Shown: positions 1 through 8,566, numbered from the stretch's first letter. The stretch is DNA of 51,220 nucleotides from Polyangiaceae bacterium (GCA_029266615.1 JAQSWN010000045.1:1-51220); one strand, 5' to 3'. Notes: generated from the sequence alone by a model not told the origin. Program-made: numbers and translations.

Positions 1-1072
1 CCAGCTGCGCTTGTAGCGCGTTGGATGCGGAGAACTTTTCGCTGGCGGCCGAGATCACGATGTCCGGATGAAATTCTCCGACCTTGGCCGCCTCATCCGC
101 GTAGTTGGGGTTCACAGGCAGATCCACTCGCTTGAAGTGTTCTGGATCGGCGCTCGCCGGCTGGCCATTGAGGACCAGCCCGGGCGTGATGGCCGTCGCG
201 AGCTCGTAGTCCAGCGCGTCCGCGGAGCCGACCAAGACTGCTTTGATTGGCGTTTGTGCGTCCAAATTGCGCTCGGCGCGGACGTAGGCTTCGGCCCGCT
301 CCAACAGGGCTCGATAGGTAGGCGCGAAATCGCGGGGTTGCCCGAGTAGGCTCCAAATTCGGCCCCCGTCGTCTTCGTTCGCGACGACGCTCGAGACCGC
401 GATGGGGCTCAGGTAGAAGATGCCGCGGCTCTGATACCTCTCGTACTGCTCTCGCAGATCCCCTGAGCGTAGCGTTGCGAGGACGGCCGGCACTTCCAGC
501 TCCTCGATGAGATGCTCGAAAGCCGGGGCGACCGATGCTTCCGCGCTGTTGCAGACGACCATCACCAACTTTCGACGCGCTCCGCCCGGCCCGCCGGGAA
601 TGCCCGGAATGCTGTCACCGTTCAGTTCCCGCAACGCCAGGCGGTGCGCCCAAATGATCGAGTTATCACCGGGCCGCACGTTGGTGAGTGGAGCGAAGGC
701 GCCAAACAAGACCGCGTTGGGGTCTTTGACGTTCTCTTCGTCGTAAGCGAGCGGACAAGCCTCGCTGAGGAGAGGAACGCACGTTTGGTCGGAAGGACGG
801 CACAAGTACGGCGCGCCCGCGCCTTGGTCGACGCAATCCGCATTCGTACGACACAGCCCGGAGTCCGGGGCGCCACCCGCGCCGCTCGACGCATCGACAC
901 CGCCATCGGGAATGACCTGCCCGGGCTTGCCGCCGCTTCCGCCCTGCGCGCCGCCCGCACCCGCAGCTTGCGTGGAGGGTAGATCGTCCAACGGCGTGAC
1001 GAGTAGGCAGCCGCTTGCGGCCGCTACGGCGAGCACTGTCCACGTGAACGCGTTCCAGACCCGCATCGTCAT
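1..1072 (-). CDS. Substrate-binding lipoprotein, type 1 periplasmic-binding fold (partial, C-terminus outside window)
   Basis: Reading the minus strand from the ATG at 1072 gives an uninterrupted frame of 357 codons to the window edge, so the C-terminus is missing. Residues 1-22 form a lipoprotein signal ending in A-S-G-C22, followed by a Gly/Ala linker and a Cys-rich stretch (about 72-103, C-x4-D-C spacing) common in myxobacterial surface proteins. From about residue 118 (LFGAFAPLT) the sequence resembles LivK-type ABC substrate-binding proteins: a VVCNS strand, a VPAVLA strand and alternating alpha/beta segments. It probably binds a small ligand outside the inner membrane. It starts 5 nt after the stop of the TPR/PEGA gene, so it is the third gene of an operon. 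No permease or ATPase is visible in the window. A sensor rather than a transport role is possible but is inference. Confidence 0.8.
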   Translation of the reverse strand, partial: MTMRVWNAFTWTVLAVAAASGCLLVTPLDDLPSTQAAGAGGAQGGSGGKPGQVIPDGGVDASSGAGGAPDSGLCRTNADCVDQGAGAPYLCRPSDQTCVPLLSEACPLAYDEENVKDPNAVLFGAFAPLTNVRPGDNSIIWAHRLALRELNGDSIPGIPGGPGGARRKLVMVVCNSAEASVAPAFEHLIEELEVPAVLATLRSGDLREQYERYQSRGIFYLSPIAVSSVVANEDDGGRIWSLLGQPRDFAPTYRALLERAEAYVRAERNLDAQTPIKAVLVGSADALDYELATAITPGLVLNGQPASADPEHFKRVDLPVNPNYADEAAKVGEFHPDIVISAASEKFSASNALQAQL

Positions 1073-1077
1073 CACGC

Positions 1078-2046
1078 TCAAAATCCTCCCTGGAAACTGA
1101 GCCCGGCCAATTGAGGAGCGACCAGCGGCGTCACTCTCACAGAGACGCGTTCCGTCGGCCGCGTCACGTACAGGTACGTGGTGACCCCGGCGCCGATGGC
1201 CGCGCCGACCCACAAGCCCAAGTTCACGTAGCTGTACGTGAGCGCTGCGTCCTGCCGTTCTTCGGTTTTGGAGGCGTTGTAGTCGTCGCGCTTGTTGAGG
1301 TAAGCTAGCCCCGTCGCGCCTGCTCCGGCGGCCAGCGCCAGCGTGATGCCGCCGGCGAGGTAAACCGACGTGGGGATGGGGCGAGTGGTCGCTTGATCGG
1401 AAGGCGCGGTGACGGTGGACGTCGTCAGTAAGGGCGAGGACGGGACGGCGGCCGCAGGCTCCGTCGGGGCGTCCTCGAGCCTGGGGATATTGAGCGTCTT
1501 TTGATCGGCGACGGCTCCAACCTCTACGCTCAAGGCGAGGGGCTTCTTGCCCGGAGCGGAGATTTGCACGGTATGGGTGCCCGGATCGACCGGCGTGGGT
1601 GCGCCAATGACGGCCCGACCCACCTTCGCTCCGTCCAGCTCGATGTCTAAACCAGGCGCGTCCGCGTCGGGCGAAAGTCGCAAGGTGAGACGCGAGAGCT
1701 TGGGCTCTAGCTCCGCCATGCGCTCGCTCGCGTACTGCACGCGGTCCTCGCGTGCGTCGCGTCGCGCGGCCGCGATCACGTCCGCGTACTCCAACCACGC
1801 GGTGGCGAGTCGCCCTTGGCGCTCGTGACAAGACGCCAAGTTGAGCAGCGTACCGGTCGCGGGATCCAACCGCTGGCTTTCGGCGAATTTGGGGCAGGCC
1901 TCGGCGTATTTACCGGCCGCCATCAGGTCGCGTGCTTGGCGGTACAGCGCTTCGGCGACCGCGGCTCGCGTCTCCGTTTGCGCGAGCGTGGGGCGCGGCC
2001 AGCCGTGGAGCAAGCCGAGCAGTAGCGCGGTGGAAAAGCGCTTCAC
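1078..2046 (-). CDS. TPR and PEGA-type envelope protein with C-terminal membrane segments
   Basis: 322 residues from a GTG start whose last two bases begin the TGA of the upstream gene (GTGA overlap, 4 nt). This fixes the start, although the frame is open further upstream as arginine-rich low-complexity sequence antisense to the neighbour's linker. Residues 1-22 are a signal peptide ending ...TLAQ. Residues about 28-110 hold tetratricopeptide-like helices (ALYRQARDLMAAGKYAEA, LLNLASCHERQGRLATAW). Residues about 130-200 form a PEGA-like beta domain (LDIELDGAKVG, DPGTHTVQISAPGKK). Two hydrophobic segments follow near residues 238-255 and 283-303, with a short tail ending GGF. Such proteins are frequent in Polyangiales genomes and have no defined biochemical role. 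Transcribed with the flanking lipoprotein and the substrate-binding protein, it may act as an envelope scaffold for them. Confidence 0.82.
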   Translation of the reverse strand: MKRFSTALLLGLLHGWPRPTLAQTETRAAVAEALYRQARDLMAAGKYAEACPKFAESQRLDPATGTLLNLASCHERQGRLATAWLEYADVIAAARRDAREDRVQYASERMAELEPKLSRLTLRLSPDADAPGLDIELDGAKVGRAVIGAPTPVDPGTHTVQISAPGKKPLALSVEVGAVADQKTLNIPRLEDAPTEPAAAVPSSPLLTTSTVTAPSDQATTRPIPTSVYLAGGITLALAAGAGATGLAYLNKRDDYNASKTEERQDAALTYSYVNLGLWVGAAIGAGVTTYLYVTRPTERVSVRVTPLVAPQLAGLSFQGGF

Positions 2047-2828
2047 GGCGAGCCTCCCACGCCGCCAGTCGCTTCCCCTGCGCCGCCGCCTGTGCCGCCG
2101 CCGCCTACGCCTCCTTCGCCGCCGCCGCCGCTCGGATTGCAGCTCGGCTTGGAAGGATCGGTCGACGGATCCTGAACCAGTGGCTTCGCCAAGCGGGCGA
2201 GTGCCGCCTCCATCTCTTCGTATTCGACCCGGCTCAGCGCGAGCTCCTTCTTGGAAGCCGCCAGGTAGAGTTCCATCGCGATCGTCGCGTCCCCTTGCGA
2301 GAGCGCGGGCGTGCCCCAAACGAGCGGGAAGGTCGTCACGGGCAAGCCCTCGCAGCCCCAAAACCGACGGTTCCACGTGATGAGCTCGTTGCGCATGTCG
2401 ATCAGGTCTTGCCGGCGCGGGACGACCCAAGCGATGCGACAGTCCACGATCGCGACGCCGATGTACGCTTCCTCGACTGCGAGCGACAGCTTGCTGAGTC
2501 CCGTGAGCCGCGGACAGAAGCTCAGCTCCTCGCCCAACGACGGAACCGGAGCCGCACCGGCTTCGCCGCCCTGTCCGGCGCTCGGCTGGCCTGCGCTGCC
2601 GCCCGTGAGGTTGCGCGTGCCTCCTTCGGAGGGAGGTGCTCCGGCGGCGCCAGCGGTGGTGCCTCCTCCCGAGGCCTCACCACCCCGAGGGATGACGACC
2701 CCACGGTCGCCACCTTCGCCGGCATTCCCGCCACGCTGGACGATGATTTCGTCGTCTCCGCAGGAAATGACCAGGCTCGATCCCAAGAGAGCGGCGCAAG
2801 CCGCCGCCGAAAGCCGCGTCGCGTGCAT
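2043..2828 (-). CDS. Gly-rich lipoprotein of unknown function
   Basis: 261 residues with a clear lipoprotein signal (MHATRLSAAACAALLGSSLV, then I-S-C23). A Gly/Ala/Pro-rich linker runs to about residue 95. A compact domain of about 140 residues follows, with two cysteines in YIGVAIVDCRIAWVVP and WGCEGLPVTTFPLVWGTP, then a charged helix (SKKELALSRVEYEEMEAALARLAK). The protein ends in a long poly-Gly stretch. It is first in a minus-strand operon with the TPR/PEGA and substrate-binding genes. I do not recognise the core domain. The adjacent intergenic stretch 2829-3058 is locally AT-richer than its surroundings and should hold the divergent promoters for this gene and the one at 3059, but I could not assign boxes. 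Confidence 0.75.
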   Translation of the reverse strand: MHATRLSAAACAALLGSSLVISCGDDEIIVQRGGNAGEGGDRGVVIPRGGEASGGGTTAGAAGAPPSEGGTRNLTGGSAGQPSAGQGGEAGAAPVPSLGEELSFCPRLTGLSKLSLAVEEAYIGVAIVDCRIAWVVPRRQDLIDMRNELITWNRRFWGCEGLPVTTFPLVWGTPALSQGDATIAMELYLAASKKELALSRVEYEEMEAALARLAKPLVQDPSTDPSKPSCNPSGGGGEGGVGGGGTGGGAGEATGGVGGSP

Positions 2829-3058
2829 CGTGCGCGGATAGTAGTGGAGAAGGCCCCGACATTCTATGCGTCCGCGACCGATAGCTCATGTCGCCGAAAT
2901 CAAGCAGCTTTTGTGCCCCTTTAGTAAATCTGCCAGTTATGCGATGGGCAGTCCGTTATTGAACCCGCTACGAGAGTCAGCTATCCCGGAGGTGTCTGCG
3001 CTTGGTACGGGGAAGGGCCAGGCCACGTGTCGCGTAACAACACCAAGGAGAACGGGTA

Positions 3059-4378
3059 ATGGTCAGGCAACTACTAGGCGTAGCGCTCCTCGGCTTGGTC
3101 GTAGGAGCTTGCTCGAGCGCTCCCATCGATCCGGCGGGCGAGCAGAGCTCTAGCGTGGACGGACAGGAAGCGGGCAGCGTGAGCATTCCGCTCACGACCC
3201 AGGTGGGTGAGACGGCATACCGCCTCAACTTGGCGACGTTCACGATCACCGGTCCGGCGCTTGCCGGCAAGCCGCGAACCGTGAAGCCCCTCGCGGACAC
3301 GCCGGTGCACAAGGAGACGCTTCCGATTGGCGCATACTCCATTCAGCTCGAGAAGGGCTGGGTCCTGGAAAAGAAGACGGCTTCTGACAAGGCGTTCGTC
3401 GCGGTAGCGGCGCAGCTCATCACGCCGAACCCCACCTCTTTCGTCGTGGACGGTAAGATCGTGGCGGACGCCTTCTTTGGCTTCGTCACCACGAACGGAG
3501 ACGTCGCGCTCGGATCGGGGGACGTGAACATCCGCATTGGCGTGCAGGACTGCACGGCGTACGACAGCTACACGGCCGCGCTTGGTGAGCTGACCGCGCA
3601 GTGCCTCGGTACCGTCGACCCCAAGGCCTATTCGGTCAACAAAGACGGCGTGCTCACCCCCAACTTTGACAGTTGCCCGCTCGACAAGAGCAAGCTGACC
3701 AAGATTCGTCAGCTGCTTTCGATTCAGCAACGCACGGCGCGCGTGCCGTTCGCGAAGCAGTGCATCGCCGGCCGCTTCGAGGTGGCGCAGAAGGCGCTCG
3801 CGAGCACGGACATCGCCGTCTGCCCGACGTGGAAGAAGGAGCGCGTCGTCAATCCCATCACGCTCGAAACGATCGTGCGGGTGGAGTCGCTCCTGCCGGA
3901 GCTGCCCGCCGCCGACACGGGGCAGCCACTCCGCGCCCTGGAGCTGCTGAAGGAGAACTCGCTCTACACCGTCTCCGGCGGGCAGGGCGGCGGCAAGAGC
4001 TGCCAGACTCCCGCGCAGTGCGGTTCGCTCTGCGCGGCGGCGTTCCCCGGTTTCGTCATCGGCCCGAGCGGCGAGCAAGGCGTGCTGACGGATCCGATCG
4101 CGTGGCTTACGGACGCGACCTACAAAACGAGCGCGGAAGACCCGTACTTGCGTGCGACGTACTACCACCCCATGAGCTACTACGGCGGCGTGCCCGGCGT
4201 GGTCTTCGGTGATCCGAACCGCGCGGAGCCGTGTGGTCCAAACACGACCTGCTTGCCGGAGCTGTGTAGCTACTACGCCGGCTCGCACATCAAGACGCGC
4301 ATGCAGATGGACTGCGTGATCCCGGGCGACGTCGACACGTGCGCCAGCTACTGCGGTCCGCCTTTGCCGAAACCCTGA
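3059..4378 (+). CDS. Cys-rich lipoprotein, tandem paralogue family copy 1 (function unknown)
   Basis: 439 residues. The ATG is preceded by a good ribosome site AAGGAG (3045-3050, 8-nt spacer). The lipoprotein signal ends V-G-A-C18. Residues about 40-155 form a beta-rich region (TQVGETAYRLNLATFTITG, LPIGAYSIQLEKGWVL) resembling carbohydrate- or matrix-facing beta-sandwich domains. From QDCTAYDSYTAALGELTAQC (about residue 163) onward it is clearly homologous to the next gene, sharing KIRQLLS, CPTWKKERVVNPI, CAAAFPGFVIG, TDPIAWL, YYHPMSYYG, PGVVFGD, EPCGP and a terminal Cys cluster ending YCGPPLP. At least ten cysteines in this half suggest a disulphide-stabilised exported domain. I know no named family that fits. 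The other copy lacks the beta-rich N-terminal region. Confidence 0.8.
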   Translation: MVRQLLGVALLGLVVGACSSAPIDPAGEQSSSVDGQEAGSVSIPLTTQVGETAYRLNLATFTITGPALAGKPRTVKPLADTPVHKETLPIGAYSIQLEKGWVLEKKTASDKAFVAVAAQLITPNPTSFVVDGKIVADAFFGFVTTNGDVALGSGDVNIRIGVQDCTAYDSYTAALGELTAQCLGTVDPKAYSVNKDGVLTPNFDSCPLDKSKLTKIRQLLSIQQRTARVPFAKQCIAGRFEVAQKALASTDIAVCPTWKKERVVNPITLETIVRVESLLPELPAADTGQPLRALELLKENSLYTVSGGQGGGKSCQTPAQCGSLCAAAFPGFVIGPSGEQGVLTDPIAWLTDATYKTSAEDPYLRATYYHPMSYYGGVPGVVFGDPNRAEPCGPNTTCLPELCSYYAGSHIKTRMQMDCVIPGDVDTCASYCGPPLPKP

Positions 4379-4519
4379 TTGAACCGTCAGTCGTGGGTCA
4401 GCCCCACGGCTCGGTTTGAGCGGTTGCATTCGCAGCGGCGCTTCACTATCCGTGGAGCGTCGCTGTTTTGCATTTGAGCGACGGGGCGTGAGGAGAAAAT
4501 GCACGAAGGGAGAAGCAGC

Positions 4520-5683
4520 ATGAAGCGGGAGCTATGCGCGTTGGCCATTGCCGGAATTTCCGGCCTTGGGTGCTCGGGTGAGCCGAGCGTGAACGACACG
4601 TCGAGTCAGGGTGGCGTCAGCGCCGAAGCTAGTTCTGAGCAGCACTGCTCGGTTTACGATCCGTACTTGGCGGCGCTCGCTGAGCTCACCGTCGCTTGCC
4701 GAGGCACCCTGGACCCGCGCGACTTCATCGTTAGCAGTCACGCTGGAGTCCGCCCCGCTTTTGCGAGCTGTCGCGCGGACTCCTCCAACCTGAAGAAGAT
4801 TCGGCAGCTGTTGTCGCTGCAAGAACGCGCGGACCGGCTTCCGCGCATGAAGGAATGCATCACGGAGCGCGTGTCGGCGGCTCAGCGCCAGCTCAACGAA
4901 CGTGGGGTCGCGAGCTGCCCGACTTGGCAACGGACCCGCGTGATCAATCCCATCGACGCCGCCACGACGTCACTCATCGAAACAGTGCTGCCGGTGCTTC
5001 CCGGCAATAGCGAGCCCGAGCTCCGGACCCCCATCGCGGGTATCAGCCGACGCTCGCTCACGACACTCGAGCCGGAGTCGGAAGGTGAGGCAGACTCCGC
5101 CGGGGTCTTCGACTTGCTGCAGCAAAACTCCCTCTATTCCGTCTCGCTCGGCCCTGAGCCGCAAGGCTGCGACTCAGCGGCTTCGTGCGCATCGCTCTGC
5201 GCGGCCGCGTTTCCCGGCTTCGTCATCGGCGTCAAGAGCGATAGCGAAGTGGTGACGGATCCCATCGCTTGGTTGCTGGACACCACTTACTCGGCCGCGA
5301 GCAAGAACCCCTTTCTACGAGGTCCTTATTACCACCCCATGTCGTACTACGGTCCGCTCCCCGGCGTTTTCTTCGGCGACTACGCGAGGTTCGAGCCGTG
5401 CGGCCCGGACCCCGAGGATCCGCTGTGCCGGCCCGAGCAGTGCAGCTACTTCGCTGGCAACCACCTCAAGACCTTTTTTGCAAAAGGACTGCCTGGACCC
5501 CAACGAGGTCGAAACTTGCGTCTCTTACTGCGGGCCGCTCCTGCCCTGAGCCGTCACTTCATTCGAGACAGCCAGACGATGCCCACCACGCTCGCCGTGA
5601 GCACGACGAGCGCGAGCAGGGCGATGACGAGGTCGGCGGTGCGAAATCCGCCGGCCTCGACGCGCTTTCGCGCGGACTTCTGA
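4520..5683 (+). CDS. Cys-rich lipoprotein, tandem paralogue family copy 2, frameshifted near its 3' end
   Basis: Start chosen at ATG 4520 (GGGAGAAG upstream; signal MKRELCALAIAGISGLGC). A second in-frame ATG at 4499 also has a GAGGAG box. From HCSVYDPYLAALAELTVACR on it follows the gene at 3059 closely. After ...CSYFAGNHLKT the homology leaves this frame at a run of six T (5474-5479). Skipping one T gives F-L-Q-K-D-C-L-D-P-N-E-V-E-T-C then VSYCGPLLP and a stop at 5547-5549, matching the paralogue's C-terminus and making an exact 343-codon gene (342 residues). As written, the open frame continues unrelated to 5683, 130 bp into the convergent FHA gene. The original end was therefore almost certainly 5549. 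The cause is a one-base insertion, transcript slippage at T6, or a sequencing error. Confidence 0.75.
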   Translation: MKRELCALAIAGISGLGCSGEPSVNDTSSQGGVSAEASSEQHCSVYDPYLAALAELTVACRGTLDPRDFIVSSHAGVRPAFASCRADSSNLKKIRQLLSLQERADRLPRMKECITERVSAAQRQLNERGVASCPTWQRTRVINPIDAATTSLIETVLPVLPGNSEPELRTPIAGISRRSLTTLEPESEGEADSAGVFDLLQQNSLYSVSLGPEPQGCDSAASCASLCAAAFPGFVIGVKSDSEVVTDPIAWLLDTTYSAASKNPFLRGPYYHPMSYYGPLPGVFFGDYARFEPCGPDPEDPLCRPEQCSYFAGNHLKTFFAKGLPGPQRGRNLRLLLRAAPALSRHFIRDSQTMPTTLAVSTTSASRAMTRSAVRNPPASTRFRADF

Positions 5684-6525
5684 GGCACGCGCGCGATGGG
5701 AGCGGCACTACCTTCGCGCAGTGAAGGTGGCGGGGAGACGCTCTTGGGCGCGTTGGTAGGAGGATCCACCGAATCCTGGTCGCGCATCTTTTCGTCGCCG
5801 CTGGCTTCGAGCTCGACGAGGGCTTCGGCGACAGGGTCTTCGAAGCCGAGCACGGTGTTGCCGAGCTTCACCTGCTTGCCGCGCGGCCACACGGTGTCTT
5901 TGTTGGCGGTGAGCGCAGTCTCTTCAAGCCGCGCGCCATTCTTGGAGCCGAGCTCTTTGACCCAGAGCGCGCCGCCGCGCCGCGACAGCTCGACGTGACG
6001 ACGCGACGCGTCCGTGTCCGTCAGGGCTAAGTCGGCGCCTTGGCCACGGCCGACGACGTAGGCGCGGCCGGCTTCCGTGAGAGCGAGCTCCTTGCCCGCG
6101 TCCGGGCCCTCGACCACGAGGACCTTGACGGCGGCCGCTTCGCCCTGGGCGGCGAGCGCGGCCGAAACGAGCGAGAGCGCGATTTCGCGGGTCGCGAGCT
6201 GCGGTTCGTCCGTGGTGGGGACACTCTCCACCGTAAGCTCCAGCCAGATGCGCCCGACGCGCAAGAGCTCGCCGCTTCGGACCATGCGCGGGGCTTGGGG
6301 GGAGAGGCGGACGGGGCCGACGAAGGTGCCGTTGGTGCTGCCTTCGTCCACCACGACGTAGTCGCTGCCGCGCTGGCGGATGGAGGCGTGGCGGTGGCTC
6401 ACGCTCGGATCCGGCAGGCGGATTTCGCAGCCTTCCCCACGCCCGATGACGATGCGTGGCGCATCTAGGCTGATTTTCAGCGGATTGGGGTGGTCGCCGC
6501 TACGAACGACGACGGTGAGCGCCAT
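5554..6525 (-). CDS. Tandem FHA-domain protein with C-terminal membrane anchor
   Basis: 323 residues from the ATG at 6525 (MALTVVVRSG). The frame is open further upstream but would run into the divergent PilZ gene. FHA domain 1 spans about residues 4-98, with phosphothreonine-site residues G28-R29, S43-H44 and the S-T-N65-G-T turn. FHA domain 2 spans about residues 133-230, with G159-R160, S174-R-R-H177 and S-K-N196-G. Both keep the residues expected for phosphopeptide binding. A linker rich in Pro, Ser and Asp follows, then one hydrophobic helix (about 297-319) and a three-residue tail, i.e. a tail-anchored cytoplasmic FHA receptor. FHA domains read out Ser/Thr kinase signalling, but no kinase gene is in the window. 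It is divergent from the PilZ gene across 111 bp and convergent with the Cys-rich lipoprotein, 4 bp from that gene's repaired stop. Confidence 0.9.
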   Translation of the reverse strand: MALTVVVRSGDHPNPLKISLDAPRIVIGRGEGCEIRLPDPSVSHRHASIRQRGSDYVVVDEGSTNGTFVGPVRLSPQAPRMVRSGELLRVGRIWLELTVESVPTTDEPQLATREIALSLVSAALAAQGEAAAVKVLVVEGPDAGKELALTEAGRAYVVGRGQGADLALTDTDASRRHVELSRRGGALWVKELGSKNGARLEETALTANKDTVWPRGKQVKLGNTVLGFEDPVAEALVELEASGDEKMRDQDSVDPPTNAPKSVSPPPSLREGSAAPIARVPQKSARKRVEAGGFRTADLVIALLALVVLTASVVGIVWLSRMK

Positions 6526-6636
6526 GCAGCACCCCGTCCTTACCGCAATTGCCAAAACTTGGCCAAAGGCCCGCGGTCCGCGTACTCGAGGGACAAGCCT
6601 GGTGCTCCGACCCCGGAGCCGAGGCTTGGAGGCAGC

Positions 6637-8547
6637 ATGACGCAAGCACAAGAACGCAGGGCCGAAGGCCAGAGCCGGATGGCGGTCGAGACGCTGGTCG
6701 AGGTCGTGGGTAACGAGCTCGGGATTCCGGCCTTCGAGGCGGAATCGGTCGACGTGAGCGCGCGCGGCATGCATTTGCGCACCGCTTACCTGCCCGACCA
6801 CGGCGCGCCGTTGGTGTGCCGGTTCGAGGAGCAGGGCCGCGAGATCGTCGTGGAAGGCGTCGTGGCCTGGCGCCGCGAAGGCGCGCGCGGCGGCGAATTC
6901 GGCATCGAGTTCACGGCGCTGGACGCGAACAGCGTGGGCGCGCTCCGCGAGCTGTGCGAAGGCGACAAGGACAAGGCCGCCGGTAGCGAGCCCACTTCCG
7001 ACGAGGCGCCGCACGTCAACGGCGCCAAGGTGCGGCTACACATCGACGGCCTCGGCTCGCCCATGAAGGCGCGCGTGCGCTCCGGCGACACGGGGCGCGT
7101 TCAAGTCGGCTCGAGCCTGGAGTTTTTGAAGGTCGGTCGCCGGCTGGAGATCGAGGACTTGGAGCGCGGCGGTCGTCGCACTGCCCACATCGACTCCGTG
7201 AACGTCGCCATCGATCCGGAGAACAAGGTTCCGCAGCTGGTCGTGGCGTTGCGCTACGAAGGTGCGGAAGAGACGACGCCGGAGCCGAGCGTCGCGGATC
7301 TATCCGGCCAAGCATCCCCGCGCACGCTGCGCATCCCTAGCGACAACGTCTCCATTTCGCACCGCGACGACGACGCCATCGAAGACGAAGGTGACCGCGA
7401 GGTCGAGGCTCTGCGCGGCAAGCTCGGGGTCGCAGCGACGCACGCCGGCGAAGCCGCCGTGTCGGCGGGCAAGCGCGTGGCCGCGTTCTCCAGCGCCGCC
7501 GCGACCAGCCTTACGGGCTTTCTACGTGACGCCGCCGCGAAGGCGAAGGACGTGTCGAAGCGCGAAAAGCCGCCCCAGCGCCGCACGACCGCGCCGGCTC
7601 CCACCGCCCAGGCTCCCGTAGGTCCGCGCCTGCGACCGCAATCGGGGACCGCGAGCTCGGAAACCATCGAGCAAAAGCCGGGCGTGCTCGGGGTTTGGAC
7701 CGCGCTCCCCAAGAAGAAAAAGATGATGGCGTCGGTAGGCGTCGCGGTGATGCTCGCCACGATCGTCGCCCTGGCGACGCGTCAGGGCGCGCCGCCGCCC
7801 GGCGCCGAAGCCACCTTGCCCAAGGCGGAAGCGGTGGTCGGTACCACGACCGCGGTGGCAGCCGCTCCGGGGGCGACGACTCCGGGCGCGAAACCGGAAG
7901 CGCCGAACGCGCTAACGGAAGCGAACGGGGTGGTCTCGGCGGACGTGCCGCTGTTTGGCGCGCAGCCCATGGCGACCATGGAGCCCGCGCCGCTCGCGCC
8001 GCCGCCGAGCAGCGACGCTGCCTCCGAAGAAGCGGCGGAAAAAGCGGAAGCCAAAGCCTCCGTCTCCGCCGCCGCTGACGACGAGAGCTTTTCCGAGGAT
8101 GGCGACTCCAAGTCCGGCAAGAGCAAATCCGGAAAGAAGCCGGAAGACGTCGCGCCGTGGGGCCGTGGCAAGCTGACAACGCCCGTCATCCACCGCTTGC
8201 GGCTCGACTCCGCCGGCGACGCGCTGCAAGGCTCTTTGCAGCCGACGGGCTTCACGGTCGTGGTGCCGAACCGCAAGGTGATGGAGCAGGGCGCGGCCAT
8301 CGCCAAGCGTGACCCGCGCATCGCCCGCGTTCGCACCGTCAATACGCCGAACGGGGCGCAAATCACGATTCAGTTCAAGGACGGAATCCCCGCCTACAAG
8401 ACCCGACTTCGCCGCGACTTCATCGAGATCTTGCTCGGCGCTTCCGAGCCGAAGAAGGCCGAAAAAGCGACCGCGACCGCGTCCTTGCCCAGCGCGAAGG
8501 ACAAGTCGAAGACCAAGCCGGCGACGTCGGCCAAGCCGAAGCACTAA
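6637..8547 (+). CDS. PilZ-domain membrane protein with AMIN-like C-terminal region
   Basis: 636 residues. The ATG at 6637 has GGAGG at 6628-6632. Residues about 10-105 form a PilZ domain with the D39-V-S-A-R-G motif and the closing F-G-I-E-F strand; the N-terminal RxxxR of classic c-di-GMP binders is not clearly present. Residues about 130-208 look like a second, diverged PilZ-type barrel (MKARVRSGDTGRVQVGSSLE, VALRYE). After a charged linker a Lys-flanked hydrophobic helix lies at about 362-381. The exported part begins with a Pro/Ala/Ser-rich region and ends in a beta-rich domain (about 545-620; HRLRLDSAGDALQGSL, ARVRTVNTPNGAQITIQFKD) reminiscent of AMIN domains that bind cell-wall glycan. 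Together this suggests a cytoplasmic second-messenger sensor joined to a periplasmic wall-binding domain. The neighbour is a divergent FHA receptor. Confidence 0.85.
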   Translation: MTQAQERRAEGQSRMAVETLVEVVGNELGIPAFEAESVDVSARGMHLRTAYLPDHGAPLVCRFEEQGREIVVEGVVAWRREGARGGEFGIEFTALDANSVGALRELCEGDKDKAAGSEPTSDEAPHVNGAKVRLHIDGLGSPMKARVRSGDTGRVQVGSSLEFLKVGRRLEIEDLERGGRRTAHIDSVNVAIDPENKVPQLVVALRYEGAEETTPEPSVADLSGQASPRTLRIPSDNVSISHRDDDAIEDEGDREVEALRGKLGVAATHAGEAAVSAGKRVAAFSSAAATSLTGFLRDAAAKAKDVSKREKPPQRRTTAPAPTAQAPVGPRLRPQSGTASSETIEQKPGVLGVWTALPKKKKMMASVGVAVMLATIVALATRQGAPPPGAEATLPKAEAVVGTTTAVAAAPGATTPGAKPEAPNALTEANGVVSADVPLFGAQPMATMEPAPLAPPPSSDAASEEAAEKAEAKASVSAAADDESFSEDGDSKSGKSKSGKKPEDVAPWGRGKLTTPVIHRLRLDSAGDALQGSLQPTGFTVVVPNRKVMEQGAAIAKRDPRIARVRTVNTPNGAQITIQFKDGIPAYKTRLRRDFIEILLGASEPKKAEKATATASLPSAKDKSKTKPATSAKPKH

Positions 8548-8566
8548 TCCACGCTAGGTTGCGACA

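Noticed and set aside
2047..2430. N-terminal extension of the TPR/PEGA gene
   Set aside because: It would encode poly-Arg antisense to a Gly-rich linker. The GTG at 2046 overlapping the upstream stop and starting a signal peptide is better.
3074..4504. Long minus-strand open frame opposite the Cys-rich lipoprotein
   Set aside because: It is a high-GC antisense shadow, Arg-rich, without domain pattern. The plus-strand gene has a signal, a ribosome site and a paralogue.
5474..5479. Programmed -1 frameshift at T6
   Set aside because: The frame that restores homology needs one base skipped (+1), not a -1 move; no stimulatory structure was evident. A mutation or transcript slippage is simpler.
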